A stretch of 64,000 nucleotides of DNA from an uncultured Candidatus Melainabacteria bacterium (GTDB lineage Bacteria > Cyanobacteriota > Vampirovibrionia > Gastranaerophilales > Gastranaerophilaceae), in the NCBI GenBank assembly GCA_934718275.1, contig CAKUZD010000004.1:124001-188000 (forward strand). The letters are read 5' to 3'. The translations under genes were made by a program, and so were the position numbers. Below are positions 43,816 to 51,425 of the stretch, piece by piece. The notes below the pieces were generated by a model that was not told where the DNA came from, did no database searches, and saw only the letters and a list, made by a program, of their open reading frames with translations. Position 1 is the stretch's first letter, and every line of letters starts with the position of its first letter.

Positions 43816-44140
43816 CAAATGCAATTGCTTTTGAACGGTCATGTGACAAACTTACTTGGAATTTAATATTTTTTTCAAGTTTTTTGATAGTGCGAATTTG
43901 AGGGCATTGGTTTTCATTATGAAAAACTTCTATCTCGTTATAAGAGATGTTAGTAATACCTAGTGCAGTCAAAGCTTTTACGACTGCTTCTTTTGCACAA
44001 AATCTAGCTGCTAAATGGCTTTCCGGCTTGGAATATTTCATGCAATAATCTAATTCTGATGGAGAGAATACTCTTTTAAGAAATTCCGGAGATTTATTCT
44101 CAAACCTGTTTATATCTTCTATGTCAACACCAATTGCCAT
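43796..44140 (-). CDS. acpS: Holo-acyl-carrier-protein synthase
   Basis: A 114-residue AcpS-type phosphopantetheinyl transferase. It starts MAIGVDIEDINRFE with the metal-binding Asp, and has FARFCAKEAVVKAL-type sequence (AARFCAKEAVVKALTALG) and VSLSHDRSKAIAFV. It activates apo-ACPs, presumably including the ACPs at 5.8-6.3 kb. The ATG at 44140 gives the standard N-terminus; no Shine-Dalgarno site is present, but an extended TGCTATTAT box ends 6 nt before it. An in-frame ATG at 44161 is less likely. Confidence 0.93.
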   Translation of the reverse strand: MAIGVDIEDINRFENKSPEFLKRVFSPSELDYCMKYSKPESHLAARFCAKEAVVKALTALGITNISYNEIEVFHNENQCPQIRTIKKLEKNIKFQVSLSHDRSKAIAFVTAEEQ

Positions 44141-44146
44141 GACATG

Positions 44147-44152
44147 ATAATA
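44147..44152 (-). promoter_or_regulatory. -10 box of acpS, leaderless type
   Basis: TGCTATTAT on the minus strand, with the hexamer ending 6 nt before the acpS ATG. TTGTAA lies 18 bp upstream as a possible -35. Confidence 0.55.
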
Positions 44153-44160
44153 GCACAACA

Positions 44161-44190
44161 TTGACGGTTTTTACAAACGTATGTTATAAT
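44161..44190 (+). promoter_or_regulatory. Promoter of the tail-fibre-like gene
   Basis: TTGACG at 44161-44166 and TATAAT at 44185-44190 with an 18-bp spacer, divergent from acpS. Confidence 0.75.
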
Positions 44191-44240
44191 TGTTTATCAA
44201 ACGCCAAACAAAATTCATTAAATTTGTCGGAAAGGCAGAA

Positions 44241-44918
44241 ATGACAGATTCAATGATTCCATATTCATTTGTCCCCGGAACGAAAGCCAAGGCAGATGAA
44301 GTTAATGCAAATTTTATTTCACTTGCAAATTTTATTGAATTAAATAAAAATTCATCCGCAAATGATGTTGAAAAGATAAATCAAGTTTTAAAAAATAAAG
44401 CGGATAAAGAAGAACTAATAAATGAGCATACGGTTACAGACCCCGAAACAAATTTAGATGATTATAAAACAAAAGGTACTTATATTTTTTCAAACTTGTA
44501 TAAACCGACCAATATTCCAAAGGGTGAAGCAGGAATGCTTATTGTTACAGGAGATGACCAATCCGTAATTAAACAAGTTTGGTATTGTAGTGGAGAAAAT
44601 CCTGAAATTTTTACAAGAGATTATGAAAATAAAACTTGGGGGAAATGGTATTCTAATAATGGAATTTTCCCTAAAACTAACCCTGGGTATATGAAGTTGC
44701 CAAATGGGTTGATTATTCAATGGGGATTTGGGTCAAGTTCTGAGGTTACTTATCCTATTGCATTTAATGAAATAGCGTGCCCCGTGTATTCTAAACAGGG
44801 ATATAACGGTAATCTGAATCGTTCCGATGCCGGTACGGTTTTGCAACTTCTTACGGGGTTTAGTTATTTGACTTGTGGCGATTATTATTTCTTGAACTGG
44901 ATTGCAGTTGGGTATTAA
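44241..44918 (+). CDS. Phage tail-fibre-like protein
   Basis: A 225-residue protein. The N-terminus has FVPGTKAKADEVNANFISLANFIE, a sequence typical of phage and prophage tail-fibre or structural proteins; a helical middle follows, then a region with GTYIFSNLYKPTNIPKGEAGML and a receptor-tip-like end with PNGLIIQWGFGSSSEVTYPI and YFLNWIAVGY, as in gp53-like tail-fibre tips. The ATG at 44241 is chosen because GGAAAGG lies upstream. It has its own promoter and is followed 9 bp later by a probable assembly chaperone. No other phage gene is in the region. Confidence 0.7.
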   Translation: MTDSMIPYSFVPGTKAKADEVNANFISLANFIELNKNSSANDVEKINQVLKNKADKEELINEHTVTDPETNLDDYKTKGTYIFSNLYKPTNIPKGEAGMLIVTGDDQSVIKQVWYCSGENPEIFTRDYENKTWGKWYSNNGIFPKTNPGYMKLPNGLIIQWGFGSSSEVTYPIAFNEIACPVYSKQGYNGNLNRSDAGTVLQLLTGFSYLTCGDYYFLNWIAVGY

Positions 44919-44927
44919 GGAGGAAAC

Positions 44928-45335
44928 ATGAAGTATTACGGGACTAAAAATAATAGAGATTATGGCTTTTATGAGGAAAATTTTGGCGGAGCTATTGAAA
45001 TTACGGATGAGTATTGGACTGAATTATTGAATAAACAAACCAAAGGTGACAAAATTATTTTGTATGAAAATAATGTTATAGCAGTTGATAAGAAAGAATA
45101 TGAGTTTGAGAATGGAAAGTGGAAAAAGTTAGCTCCAAAAGAAATAGAAGCTCGACAATTAAATATAGAAAATGAGTTGAGAAAACAAGAAATTCGAGAT
45201 GAATTGGACGAAATTGATAAAAAAAGAATTCGAGCACTTGCAGAACCCGCATTAAAAGATGATGAAACAACTTGGCTTGAATATTATAACACTCAAATTG
45301 TGTTATTAAGAAAAGAATTTTCTGAGCTTTCATAA
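44928..45335 (+). CDS. Probable tail-fibre assembly protein
   Basis: A 135-residue protein with GAIEITDEYWTELLNKQTKGD near the N-terminus and a helical, charged C-terminus (KKRIRALAEPALKDDETTWL), the usual form of phage tail-fibre assembly chaperones encoded directly after their fibre. AAGGAGG lies before the ATG and a strong terminator follows. The pairing with the preceding gene is the main support; sequence similarity is modest. Confidence 0.65.
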   Translation: MKYYGTKNNRDYGFYEENFGGAIEITDEYWTELLNKQTKGDKIILYENNVIAVDKKEYEFENGKWKKLAPKEIEARQLNIENELRKQEIRDELDEIDKKRIRALAEPALKDDETTWLEYYNTQIVLLRKEFSELS

Positions 45336-45337
45336 AA

Positions 45338-45371
45338 TAAAAAACCGGTTTTTGTAAAAGCCGGTTTTTAT
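45338..45371. terminator. Bidirectional terminator
   Basis: AAAACCGGTTTT at 45341-45352 pairs with AAAGCCGGTTTT at 45357-45368 (one G-T pair) and is flanked by A and T runs. It serves the tail-assembly gene and the convergent unknown gene. Confidence 0.9.
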
Positions 45372-45925
45372 TTAATATTAAAATACTTGTTCATTGTTTG
45401 TTGAATATAGTTGTTTATGCCTTTTGCGATTTCTTTAACAGTGCGTTTGTCAAAAAATTCATCATATAAATCCGTTCGATTTGGATTTTGTGGGTCATGT
45501 GCCTCTATTTCTCCAAAACAAATAAGATTTCTTCCCGCTTTATCAAGCGTTTTATAATCATTATTAACAACCATATCTTTTTCCGGCATATTTGTTATTC
45601 GTCTTGTTAATTTTGCGATATAAGAAAAAATTGGCAGACTATTGTCATTTACCGGAACTTCATCCCCATTGAGGAATAATGCGGAATGCCCTTTATAAGA
45701 ACAATGTTCTACATTTACAATATTTGAGCCGTTTTCGTGCTTATATTCCATCGGTTTCTTGGCAACTTTTTTTAATAAAGTATGAAACTCTGCGAGGTCT
45801 TTTCCTTTAAAATCATCTGTTAGTGACATTGAAATTGCTGTAGACAATACTTCAGGTTCTCTGCTGAATTGAATTGCCCCAATGTTTTTAATTCCTGTGA
45901 AATTTATATTATTAATTTTATCCAT
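45368..45925 (-). CDS. Unknown protein with N-terminal F-x-G motif
   Basis: A 185-residue soluble protein that begins DKINNINFTGIKNIG. I do not recognise the rest: it is mixed alpha/beta with a stretch around NVEHCSYKGHSALFLNGDEVPV and a helical C-terminus (EIAKGINNYIQQTMNKYF). The N-terminal I-N-F-T-G resembles motifs in the proteins at 40.7 and 63.6 kb. No Shine-Dalgarno site is evident before the ATG. Confidence 0.6.
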   Translation of the reverse strand: MDKINNINFTGIKNIGAIQFSREPEVLSTAISMSLTDDFKGKDLAEFHTLLKKVAKKPMEYKHENGSNIVNVEHCSYKGHSALFLNGDEVPVNDNSLPIFSYIAKLTRRITNMPEKDMVVNNDYKTLDKAGRNLICFGEIEAHDPQNPNRTDLYDEFFDKRTVKEIAKGINNYIQQTMNKYFNIK

Positions 45926-46002
45926 ATTATTTCTAAAACCCGTAAAAATTTTTTTTGCGCATGATATAATTAATTTATTAAAAAAAATTATGGAGAATTA
46001 GA

Positions 46003-47220
46003 ATGGAAATAAGAACTGAATTTATAGAACAAGCAAAACATTTAACTAGAAACGCGGAAGTTTTACCGGGTGGTATTGAAGAACTTGCTATAAAACTTCA
46101 GCATTCTCATGATACAAATACACCGTTGAGAGTGAAGCTTGGTATGGATCCTACAAGACCGGATTTGCACCTTGGACATACGGTTGTTATGAGAAAGTTA
46201 AGAGAGTTCCAAAATTTAGGTCATAAAATTGTATTGATTGTTGGTGGTGCTACTGCTATGGTTGGTGACCCTTCCGGAAAATCGGAAACTCGACCGGCTT
46301 TAACAAAAGAACAAGTTGCAGAAAATGCAAAATCTTATTTTGATCAAATGTCAAAAGTTTTAGACGTGACAAAAGCAGAAGTTGTTAATAATGCAGATTG
46401 GTTGCATTCGATGAGTTTTGTTGATTTATTGAAGCTTGCATCAAATGTAACTGTCGCACAAATGATGACAAGAGATGACTTTGCAAAACGTTATGCAGAT
46501 GGTAGACCTATTGCAATTCATGAGTTTTTCTATCCTTTAATGCAGGCTTATGATTCTGTTGCAATTAATTCTGATATTGAGTTGGGTGGTACTGATCAAA
46601 GATTTAATACTCTTTTAGGTAGAGATATTCAGGCCGCTTATGGCAAAAAATATCCTCAATTAGTAATGCTTTTGCCTTTATTGGAAGGTACTGATGGTGT
46701 TGTTAAAATGTCTAAAACATATCCGGAACACTGTATTTCTCTTACTGATAGTGAAAATGATATGTTTGGAAAGTTGATGAGTATTCCTGATAATATGATT
46801 TCAAGATACTATAGTTTGCTTACTGATGCAACAAAAGAAGAACTTGAAACTATAGATAAACAAATTGCTGATGGCTCTGTAAATCCGCGTGATATAAAAT
46901 TGAAGCTTGCATATATAATTACTGCGGAATATCATGGCGAAGAAGGTGCAAAACGTGGGCAAGATGCGTTTATCAATGTTGTTTCAAACAAGGGAATTCC
47001 TGATGATATTCAAGAGGTTGCAGGTATGTGCGGAAAGAATATTTTGGATGTTCTTATGGAGTTGAAATTTACTGCAAGTAAAGGTGAAGCAAAACGTTTG
47101 ATTCAAGGTGGCGGTGTAAAAGTCGATGGCGAAAAAATTGCCGATATGACCTATACATTTGATTTTGCAGAAAGCGTAGTATTACAAGCAGGCAAAAGAA
47201 AATTTGCAAAATTAATTTAA
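46003..47220 (+). CDS. tyrS: Tyrosyl-tRNA synthetase
   Basis: A 405-residue class I tRNA synthetase. It has PDLHLGHTVVMRKL (HIGH motif), GGATAMVGDPSGKSETR, SDIELGGTDQRFNTLLGRD, the KMSKT form of the KMSKS loop and a C-terminal S4-like RNA-binding domain (GEAKRLIQGGGVKVDGEKI). It charges tRNA-Tyr. GGAG lies before the ATG. The family and length are standard. Confidence 0.95.
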   Translation: MEIRTEFIEQAKHLTRNAEVLPGGIEELAIKLQHSHDTNTPLRVKLGMDPTRPDLHLGHTVVMRKLREFQNLGHKIVLIVGGATAMVGDPSGKSETRPALTKEQVAENAKSYFDQMSKVLDVTKAEVVNNADWLHSMSFVDLLKLASNVTVAQMMTRDDFAKRYADGRPIAIHEFFYPLMQAYDSVAINSDIELGGTDQRFNTLLGRDIQAAYGKKYPQLVMLLPLLEGTDGVVKMSKTYPEHCISLTDSENDMFGKLMSIPDNMISRYYSLLTDATKEELETIDKQIADGSVNPRDIKLKLAYIITAEYHGEEGAKRGQDAFINVVSNKGIPDDIQEVAGMCGKNILDVLMELKFTASKGEAKRLIQGGGVKVDGEKIADMTYTFDFAESVVLQAGKRKFAKLI

Positions 47221-47339
47221 GTGAAAAGTCAAATGTGAAAAGTCCAGGTCGCTCATTTCGTTCAAAAATAGCTTTGGAACAATAGCTCCTGTAATGGTCT
47301 TTTCACTTCTCATTTTTCACTTCTCATTCGGAGTACTTT
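47221..47339. repeat. Intergenic repeat between tyrS and cysE
   Basis: GTGAAAAGTCAAATGTGAAAAG just after the tyrS stop is mirrored by CTTTTCACTTCTCATTTTTC (47298-47317) before cysE, an imperfect inverted repeat around about 55 bp. A related sequence occurs at about 9117-9140. No gene is present. Confidence 0.6.
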
Positions 47340-47990
47340 ATGTTCAAAATTATTAAACGAGGAATAACAAAGGTAAAAGAAGATATTCAAGTTATTTATG
47401 ATAAAGATCCTGCTGCAGAAAATTTTTTAGAAGTTATATTGTGTTATCCGGGGTTGCATGCATTGATAGCGTACCGCTTTGCTCACAGGCTTTACAAGTG
47501 GCATCTTCCTTTAATTCCAAGAATTATTTCTTATATAACGAGAATTATTACCGGCATTGAAATTCACCCTGCTGCAAAAATTGGCAGGAGGTTTTTTATT
47601 GACCATGGAGAAGGTGTTGTAATTGGGGCTACTACTGAAATTGGAGATGATGTTCTGATTTATCAACAAGTAACTCTTGGCGGAACCGGTAAAGAACATG
47701 GAAAACGGCACCCGACTTTAGGAAATGGTGTAATTGTCGGTGCAGGAGCAAAGGTTTTGGGTAACATTAAACTTGGAGACTATGTTCGTGTTGGAGCAGG
47801 TTCTGTTGTGATGGAAGACGTTCCGGATTATTCAACCGTAGTTGGAGTTCCGGGGAGAATTGTCCATCAAAAATATCGGGATAAGAATGGTATTCTTATG
47901 CATAATAGAATTCCGGATCCGATAAAATGCGAACTTAATAGGTTAAAATATGAAGTGTTAGAATTAAAAGAAAAGATGGAAGAAAAATGA
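47340..47990 (+). CDS. cysE: Serine acetyltransferase
   Basis: A 216-residue left-handed beta-helix acetyltransferase of the CysE family. It has HPAAKIGRRFFIDHGEGVVIG with the catalytic-type Asp-His pair, TEIGDDVLIYQQVTLGGTGKE with the G-G-T-G-K-E/H coenzyme A loop, HPTLGNGVIVGAGAKVLGNI hexapeptide repeats and ends in a charged helix. It makes O-acetylserine, the precursor of cysteine. CGGAG lies before the ATG. The short N-terminus is typical outside enteric bacteria. Confidence 0.94.
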   Translation: MFKIIKRGITKVKEDIQVIYDKDPAAENFLEVILCYPGLHALIAYRFAHRLYKWHLPLIPRIISYITRIITGIEIHPAAKIGRRFFIDHGEGVVIGATTEIGDDVLIYQQVTLGGTGKEHGKRHPTLGNGVIVGAGAKVLGNIKLGDYVRVGAGSVVMEDVPDYSTVVGVPGRIVHQKYRDKNGILMHNRIPDPIKCELNRLKYEVLELKEKMEEK

Positions 47991-48091
47991 AAATAGTATC
48001 ATTATTGAGTTTGAAAGCATGTTGTGTGTAATAACTCTTTAACTATTGCAGTTTGCCATTTGTTTTTTTTGTATTGAAAGGAGATAAAATT

Positions 48092-48292
48092 ATGTATCAT
48101 ATTTATACAATCAAAAATAAATCAGAATTTTCAAAAACATTAGTTGCAGAAACTAAAGACTATGATGAAGCTTTAGAAAAAGCAGAAAAAGCTATTGCCG
48201 GAAAAGAAGGTTATAATTATATTGTTGAAGAAACTGACGGCTCAATGAACAGTTATGGGGAACTCCTTACAACTGTTGTTGCAGAGGGCTAA
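48092..48292 (+). CDS. Small protein (66 residues) of unknown function
   Basis: A 66-residue hydrophilic protein beginning MYHIYTIKNKSEFSK, with a helix rich in Glu, Ala and Lys (YDEALEKAEKAIAGKEGYNY) and a C-terminal acidic-polar tail. The ATG at 48092 has AAAGGAG upstream; an in-frame start at 48053 has none. No family recognised, but the codon use and ribosome site support a real gene. Confidence 0.65.
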   Translation: MYHIYTIKNKSEFSKTLVAETKDYDEALEKAEKAIAGKEGYNYIVEETDGSMNSYGELLTTVVAEG

Positions 48293-48367
48293 TAATTCAG
48301 GTATTTAATTTGCTTTTTTCTAACCTGTTTCTTTTTATGATAAAATATATTCATAAAGGAGAGAATG

Positions 48368-49336
48368 ATGAAAGCAATCGTATTTGATGAAGAATTAAAA
48401 CTTGTAAATGACTATAAAAAACCTGTTCCACAAAAAGGTGAAGCTTTGGTAAGAGTAACTTTAGCTGGGATTTGTAATACTGATTATGAAATTACAAAAG
48501 GCTATATGGGTTACAAGGGTGTTTTAGGACACGAAGCAGTTGGTGTTGTTGAAGAAATTAATGATGCAGACCAATCACTTTTGGGAAAAAGAGTTGTTGC
48601 AGAAATAAGTTACGGTTGTAAAAAACCGGATTGTTCTTATTGCGCAGAAAAACTTTATCGCCATTGTCCGGATAGACATACTTTAGGTATTTGGAGAAAA
48701 GATGGAGTTTTTGCTGAGTATTTCACTATGCCTTTAGAAACTCTTTTTGAAGTTCCTGAGAATGTTCCCGATGAACAAGCCGTATTTGTAGAACCGCTTG
48801 CTGCAGCTTGCGAAATTACTGAACAATTACACATAAAACCGTTTGAAAAAGTTATTGTTCTTGGAGATGGGAAATTAGGATTAATAACTGCGTTGGAATT
48901 GAATAGCCAAAATATTGACGTAACTTTAGTTGGAAAGCATCAAAATAAACTTGATATTGCAAAAGCTCAAGGGGTTGAAACTAAGTTGCTTTCAGATTTA
49001 AAAGTTGAAAAAATATACGATGTAGTTGTTGAAGCAACAGGTTCTATTTCCGGTTTTGAGACAGCTTTGGCTCTTACAAAGCCTCGCGGGGTTTTAGTTC
49101 TAAAAAGTACTATTGCTGCTTCTAAAGAATTTAATCTTGCACCAATTGTAATTGATGAAATTACCGTTTTAGGTTCAAGATGCGGACAGTTCCCGGCTGC
49201 TTTGAGGCTTTTAAAAGCAGGAAGAATAGATTTTAAACCTCTTATTTCCGCAAAATATAAAGCAGATGATGCAATTGAAGCTTTTGAAAAAAATAAAGAG
49301 AAAGACGTATTGAAAGTTTTAATCGAGTTTGATTAA
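48368..49336 (+). CDS. Zinc-type alcohol dehydrogenase (MDR family)
   Basis: A 322-residue medium-chain dehydrogenase/reductase. It has GICNTDYEITKGYMGYKGVLGHEAVG with catalytic zinc ligands, a structural-zinc-like Cys set (CKKPDC, CAEKLYRHC), and the NAD-binding VIVLGDGKLGLITALEL. The ATG at 48368 fits the AAAGGAG spacing better than ATG 3 nt earlier. The natural alcohol or polyol is not readable. Confidence 0.85.
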   Translation: MKAIVFDEELKLVNDYKKPVPQKGEALVRVTLAGICNTDYEITKGYMGYKGVLGHEAVGVVEEINDADQSLLGKRVVAEISYGCKKPDCSYCAEKLYRHCPDRHTLGIWRKDGVFAEYFTMPLETLFEVPENVPDEQAVFVEPLAAACEITEQLHIKPFEKVIVLGDGKLGLITALELNSQNIDVTLVGKHQNKLDIAKAQGVETKLLSDLKVEKIYDVVVEATGSISGFETALALTKPRGVLVLKSTIAASKEFNLAPIVIDEITVLGSRCGQFPAALRLLKAGRIDFKPLISAKYKADDAIEAFEKNKEKDVLKVLIEFD

Positions 49337-49363
49337 TAAAATTATTTCGGGTAACATAAAATT

Positions 49364-50500
49364 ATGGCAAATACAATTGTAAAAGAAGAAAAACCTTTTT
49401 CAGGCACAATGACATTATTGGATAAATACATTTTAAAACAAATCATTGAAATGTTTATTATGGGTGTGTGTGTGTTTACTTCAATTATATTTGCATCTGA
49501 TACTTTTATTACACTCATAAAACAGATTTCTTTATTCGGAATTCCGTTTAATGTTGCATTAATGATGATTATTCTAAACCTTCCCCAAGTTATTGTAATG
49601 ACAATTCCTATGGGAGTTTTACTCGCAACTGTAATGACTTTAAACGGATTGAGCTTGAAATCTGAGATTACTGTCATGAGAGCTTGTGGCATTGGGTTAA
49701 ATCGAATTGCGAAACCTATTTTTATATTTGCGTTACTAATGTCCGTATGTTCGTTTATTATTAATGAAAGTGTTGTCCCTGTTATGACAAAGCAGTCAAA
49801 AGATTTAGCATTATGGGCTTTAGGACAAAAGAATATTCCGGAAGGTAAGCAGAATTTTGTATTTAAAGAGTTAAATGAGGGTGGCGGAATTAAACGTCTT
49901 TTCTACGTTGGTTTTTGTGAAGATAAAGTTTTGCATAATATAACAGTTCTTGATACTTCAAAAGATGGGACTATTCAAGTTCTTCAAGCGGATGAAGGTA
50001 AGACATCTCCGGAAGGTTGGCAGTTTGAAAAAGGAGCTGTTTATACAGTTGGAGATGATGGTGATATTTTAAATACTACTCTTTTTGAAAAGTCTGTTGT
50101 AAAATTTGGGCTTGATATGTCTAAAGAGTTGAATAAAAATGTTGCTAAAGAAATGAATTTTTCTAAGCTGATTAACTACATAAGAACAAATCATATTGAT
50201 GAAAAAGAGAGAAAGTCTATACAAATAGAGTTGTATGATAAGTTGGCTTTGCCATTGACAACAATTGCCCTTGTTTTGATAGGTGTGCCACTTGCAATTA
50301 CGCCTCCAAGAGTACGTTATAACAGAGGTTTTTTATTTAGTATTTTAATAATTTTTGCTTACTACTTGATAAGAGCATTGTCTATATCATTTGGGGAAGC
50401 GGGAACTTTGCAACCATTTTTGGCTGCTTGGATGCCTAATATTGTACTTACAATAATTGGCGCAATTTTGTATTACAAAAAAGTTTACACAATTGAATAA
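49364..50500 (+). CDS. LptF/LptG-family lipopolysaccharide export permease
   Basis: A 378-residue membrane protein with the LptF/G plan: about three N-terminal helices (LDKYILKQIIEMFIMGVCVF, then two more by residue 130), a periplasmic beta domain of about 140 residues and three C-terminal helices (LPLTTIALVLIGVPLAITPPR, then two more). It forms the inner-membrane part of the lipopolysaccharide export pump with LptB and supports an outer membrane. No partner is nearby. No clear Shine-Dalgarno site precedes the ATG. Confidence 0.88.
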   Translation: MANTIVKEEKPFSGTMTLLDKYILKQIIEMFIMGVCVFTSIIFASDTFITLIKQISLFGIPFNVALMMIILNLPQVIVMTIPMGVLLATVMTLNGLSLKSEITVMRACGIGLNRIAKPIFIFALLMSVCSFIINESVVPVMTKQSKDLALWALGQKNIPEGKQNFVFKELNEGGGIKRLFYVGFCEDKVLHNITVLDTSKDGTIQVLQADEGKTSPEGWQFEKGAVYTVGDDGDILNTTLFEKSVVKFGLDMSKELNKNVAKEMNFSKLINYIRTNHIDEKERKSIQIELYDKLALPLTTIALVLIGVPLAITPPRVRYNRGFLFSILIIFAYYLIRALSISFGEAGTLQPFLAAWMPNIVLTIIGAILYYKKVYTIE

Positions 50501-50535
50501 CAAATTTTAAAATTTACGGATTTTATGATAAGCAA

Positions 50536-51114
50536 ATGAACAATAATTTATTCCAAAACAATTTCAAAAGATTAAATGATATCGATCAAAATATTTTAAA
50601 TAATAATTCATTTAAAGATTTAGATGATAAAACATTAAGGTTGGAATGTTTAATTGCTGAAAAAGAAGAAGCTTTAGATGCTCTTAACAGTAAAATAAAA
50701 GGTGCTGAACTTTTAGGAAAATTGCTTGATGTTATGGATTTAAAAATTCAGGCAAAACAAATCGAAAATGAAATTATAGAATTGAAAGAACAGTATTCAA
50801 AAAGAAGTTTGGCGGAAAAATTAACAACTGTAGCTATGCCTAAAAAACCAAAACAGAAGCTTTCTCCAATAGCTCGTTTAGCTCGATTTGTTTCAAGAAA
50901 AATTATTGCAAGGATGTCTAAGAAAGTTCAATCAATTTTTGATATGAGCGATTCTTTAGAAACATTAACCAGTATAAATGAAAATGTTGATGAGTTAATT
51001 GCGATGAAAGTCCCTTATGGAGAAACAAAAGCAAATTACGAAAAGTTGACGAATTATCTCTATAGGGCAAATAAAATCAGGTCTCAAATAAATAAGAAAA
51101 TGCAAAAACTATAG
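50536..51114 (+). CDS. Unknown coiled-coil protein
   Basis: A 192-residue hydrophilic protein with a coiled coil at about residues 28-90 (LEAEKEEALDALNSKI-like heptads, RLECLIAEKEEALDALNSK) and a basic middle (MPKKPKQKLSPIARLARFVSRK). No domain recognised. It follows the permease gene by 35 bp. There is no Shine-Dalgarno site, but TATGAT ends 6 nt before the ATG, so it may be another leaderless gene. Confidence 0.65.
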   Translation: MNNNLFQNNFKRLNDIDQNILNNNSFKDLDDKTLRLECLIAEKEEALDALNSKIKGAELLGKLLDVMDLKIQAKQIENEIIELKEQYSKRSLAEKLTTVAMPKKPKQKLSPIARLARFVSRKIIARMSKKVQSIFDMSDSLETLTSINENVDELIAMKVPYGETKANYEKLTNYLYRANKIRSQINKKMQKL

Positions 51115-51132
51115 AGCTACTTTTTAACAATA

Positions 51133-51161
51133 TTGCATTATTATACAATCTGTATTAGAAT
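51133..51161 (+). promoter_or_regulatory. Promoter of the 24-residue peptide gene
   Basis: TTGCAT at 51133-51138 and TAGAAT at 51156-51161 with a 17-bp spacer. Transcription should begin near 51168. Confidence 0.6.
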
Positions 51162-51235
51162 TAATTTTCGTAGGGCGCACATACCGACTCCATTACACAC
51201 AATTTGCGTAGAAATTGAATGGAAGGAGGTAAGCT

Positions 51236-51310
51236 ATGATAAATAAAATAATAATGCTACTAATAGCATTTGATATACTGTTAGTAGCATTGAATTTACT
51301 AAAATCGTAG
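51236..51310 (+). CDS. 24-residue single-span membrane peptide
   Basis: A short frame starting MINKII and ending LNLLKS, with one hydrophobic span. AAGGAGGT, a perfect ribosome site, lies 5 nt before the ATG, and a good promoter lies upstream. Inside the frame AATGCTACTAATAG (51253-51266) pairs with CTGTTAGTAGCATT (51278-51291). CGTAGGG sequences flank the gene on both sides, and a long hairpin follows. It resembles small toxic or regulatory membrane peptides, but the function is unknown; the hairpin could be the selected feature instead of the peptide. Confidence 0.5.
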   Translation: MINKIIMLLIAFDILLVALNLLKS

Positions 51311-51364
51311 GGTGCGTAGCAAGCTCTTAACAGACTGCTTAACTTGTTAGGAGCTTCGCCCTAC
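51307..51364 (+). repeat. Long interrupted hairpin after the small peptide gene
   Basis: GTAGGG/CCCTAC, AAGCTC/GAGCTT and TAACA/TGTTA pair in register, with a 6-nt bulge, around a 12-nt loop. A direct copy of its outer edge (CGTAGGGCGCAC) lies at 51169-51180. No T run follows, so it is not a standard terminator; it may be a small mobile repeat. Confidence 0.6.
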
Positions 51365-51425
51365 ATTTACATTATTTACGATTACTCCAGTTTTGTCAAG
51401 TATCTTGATAACTTTTTGGTTACTT

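Noticed and set aside
44161..45371. Complete prophage around the tail-fibre gene
   Set aside because: Neighbours are acpS, pheA and tyrS; no integrase, capsid, portal or lysis gene was found.
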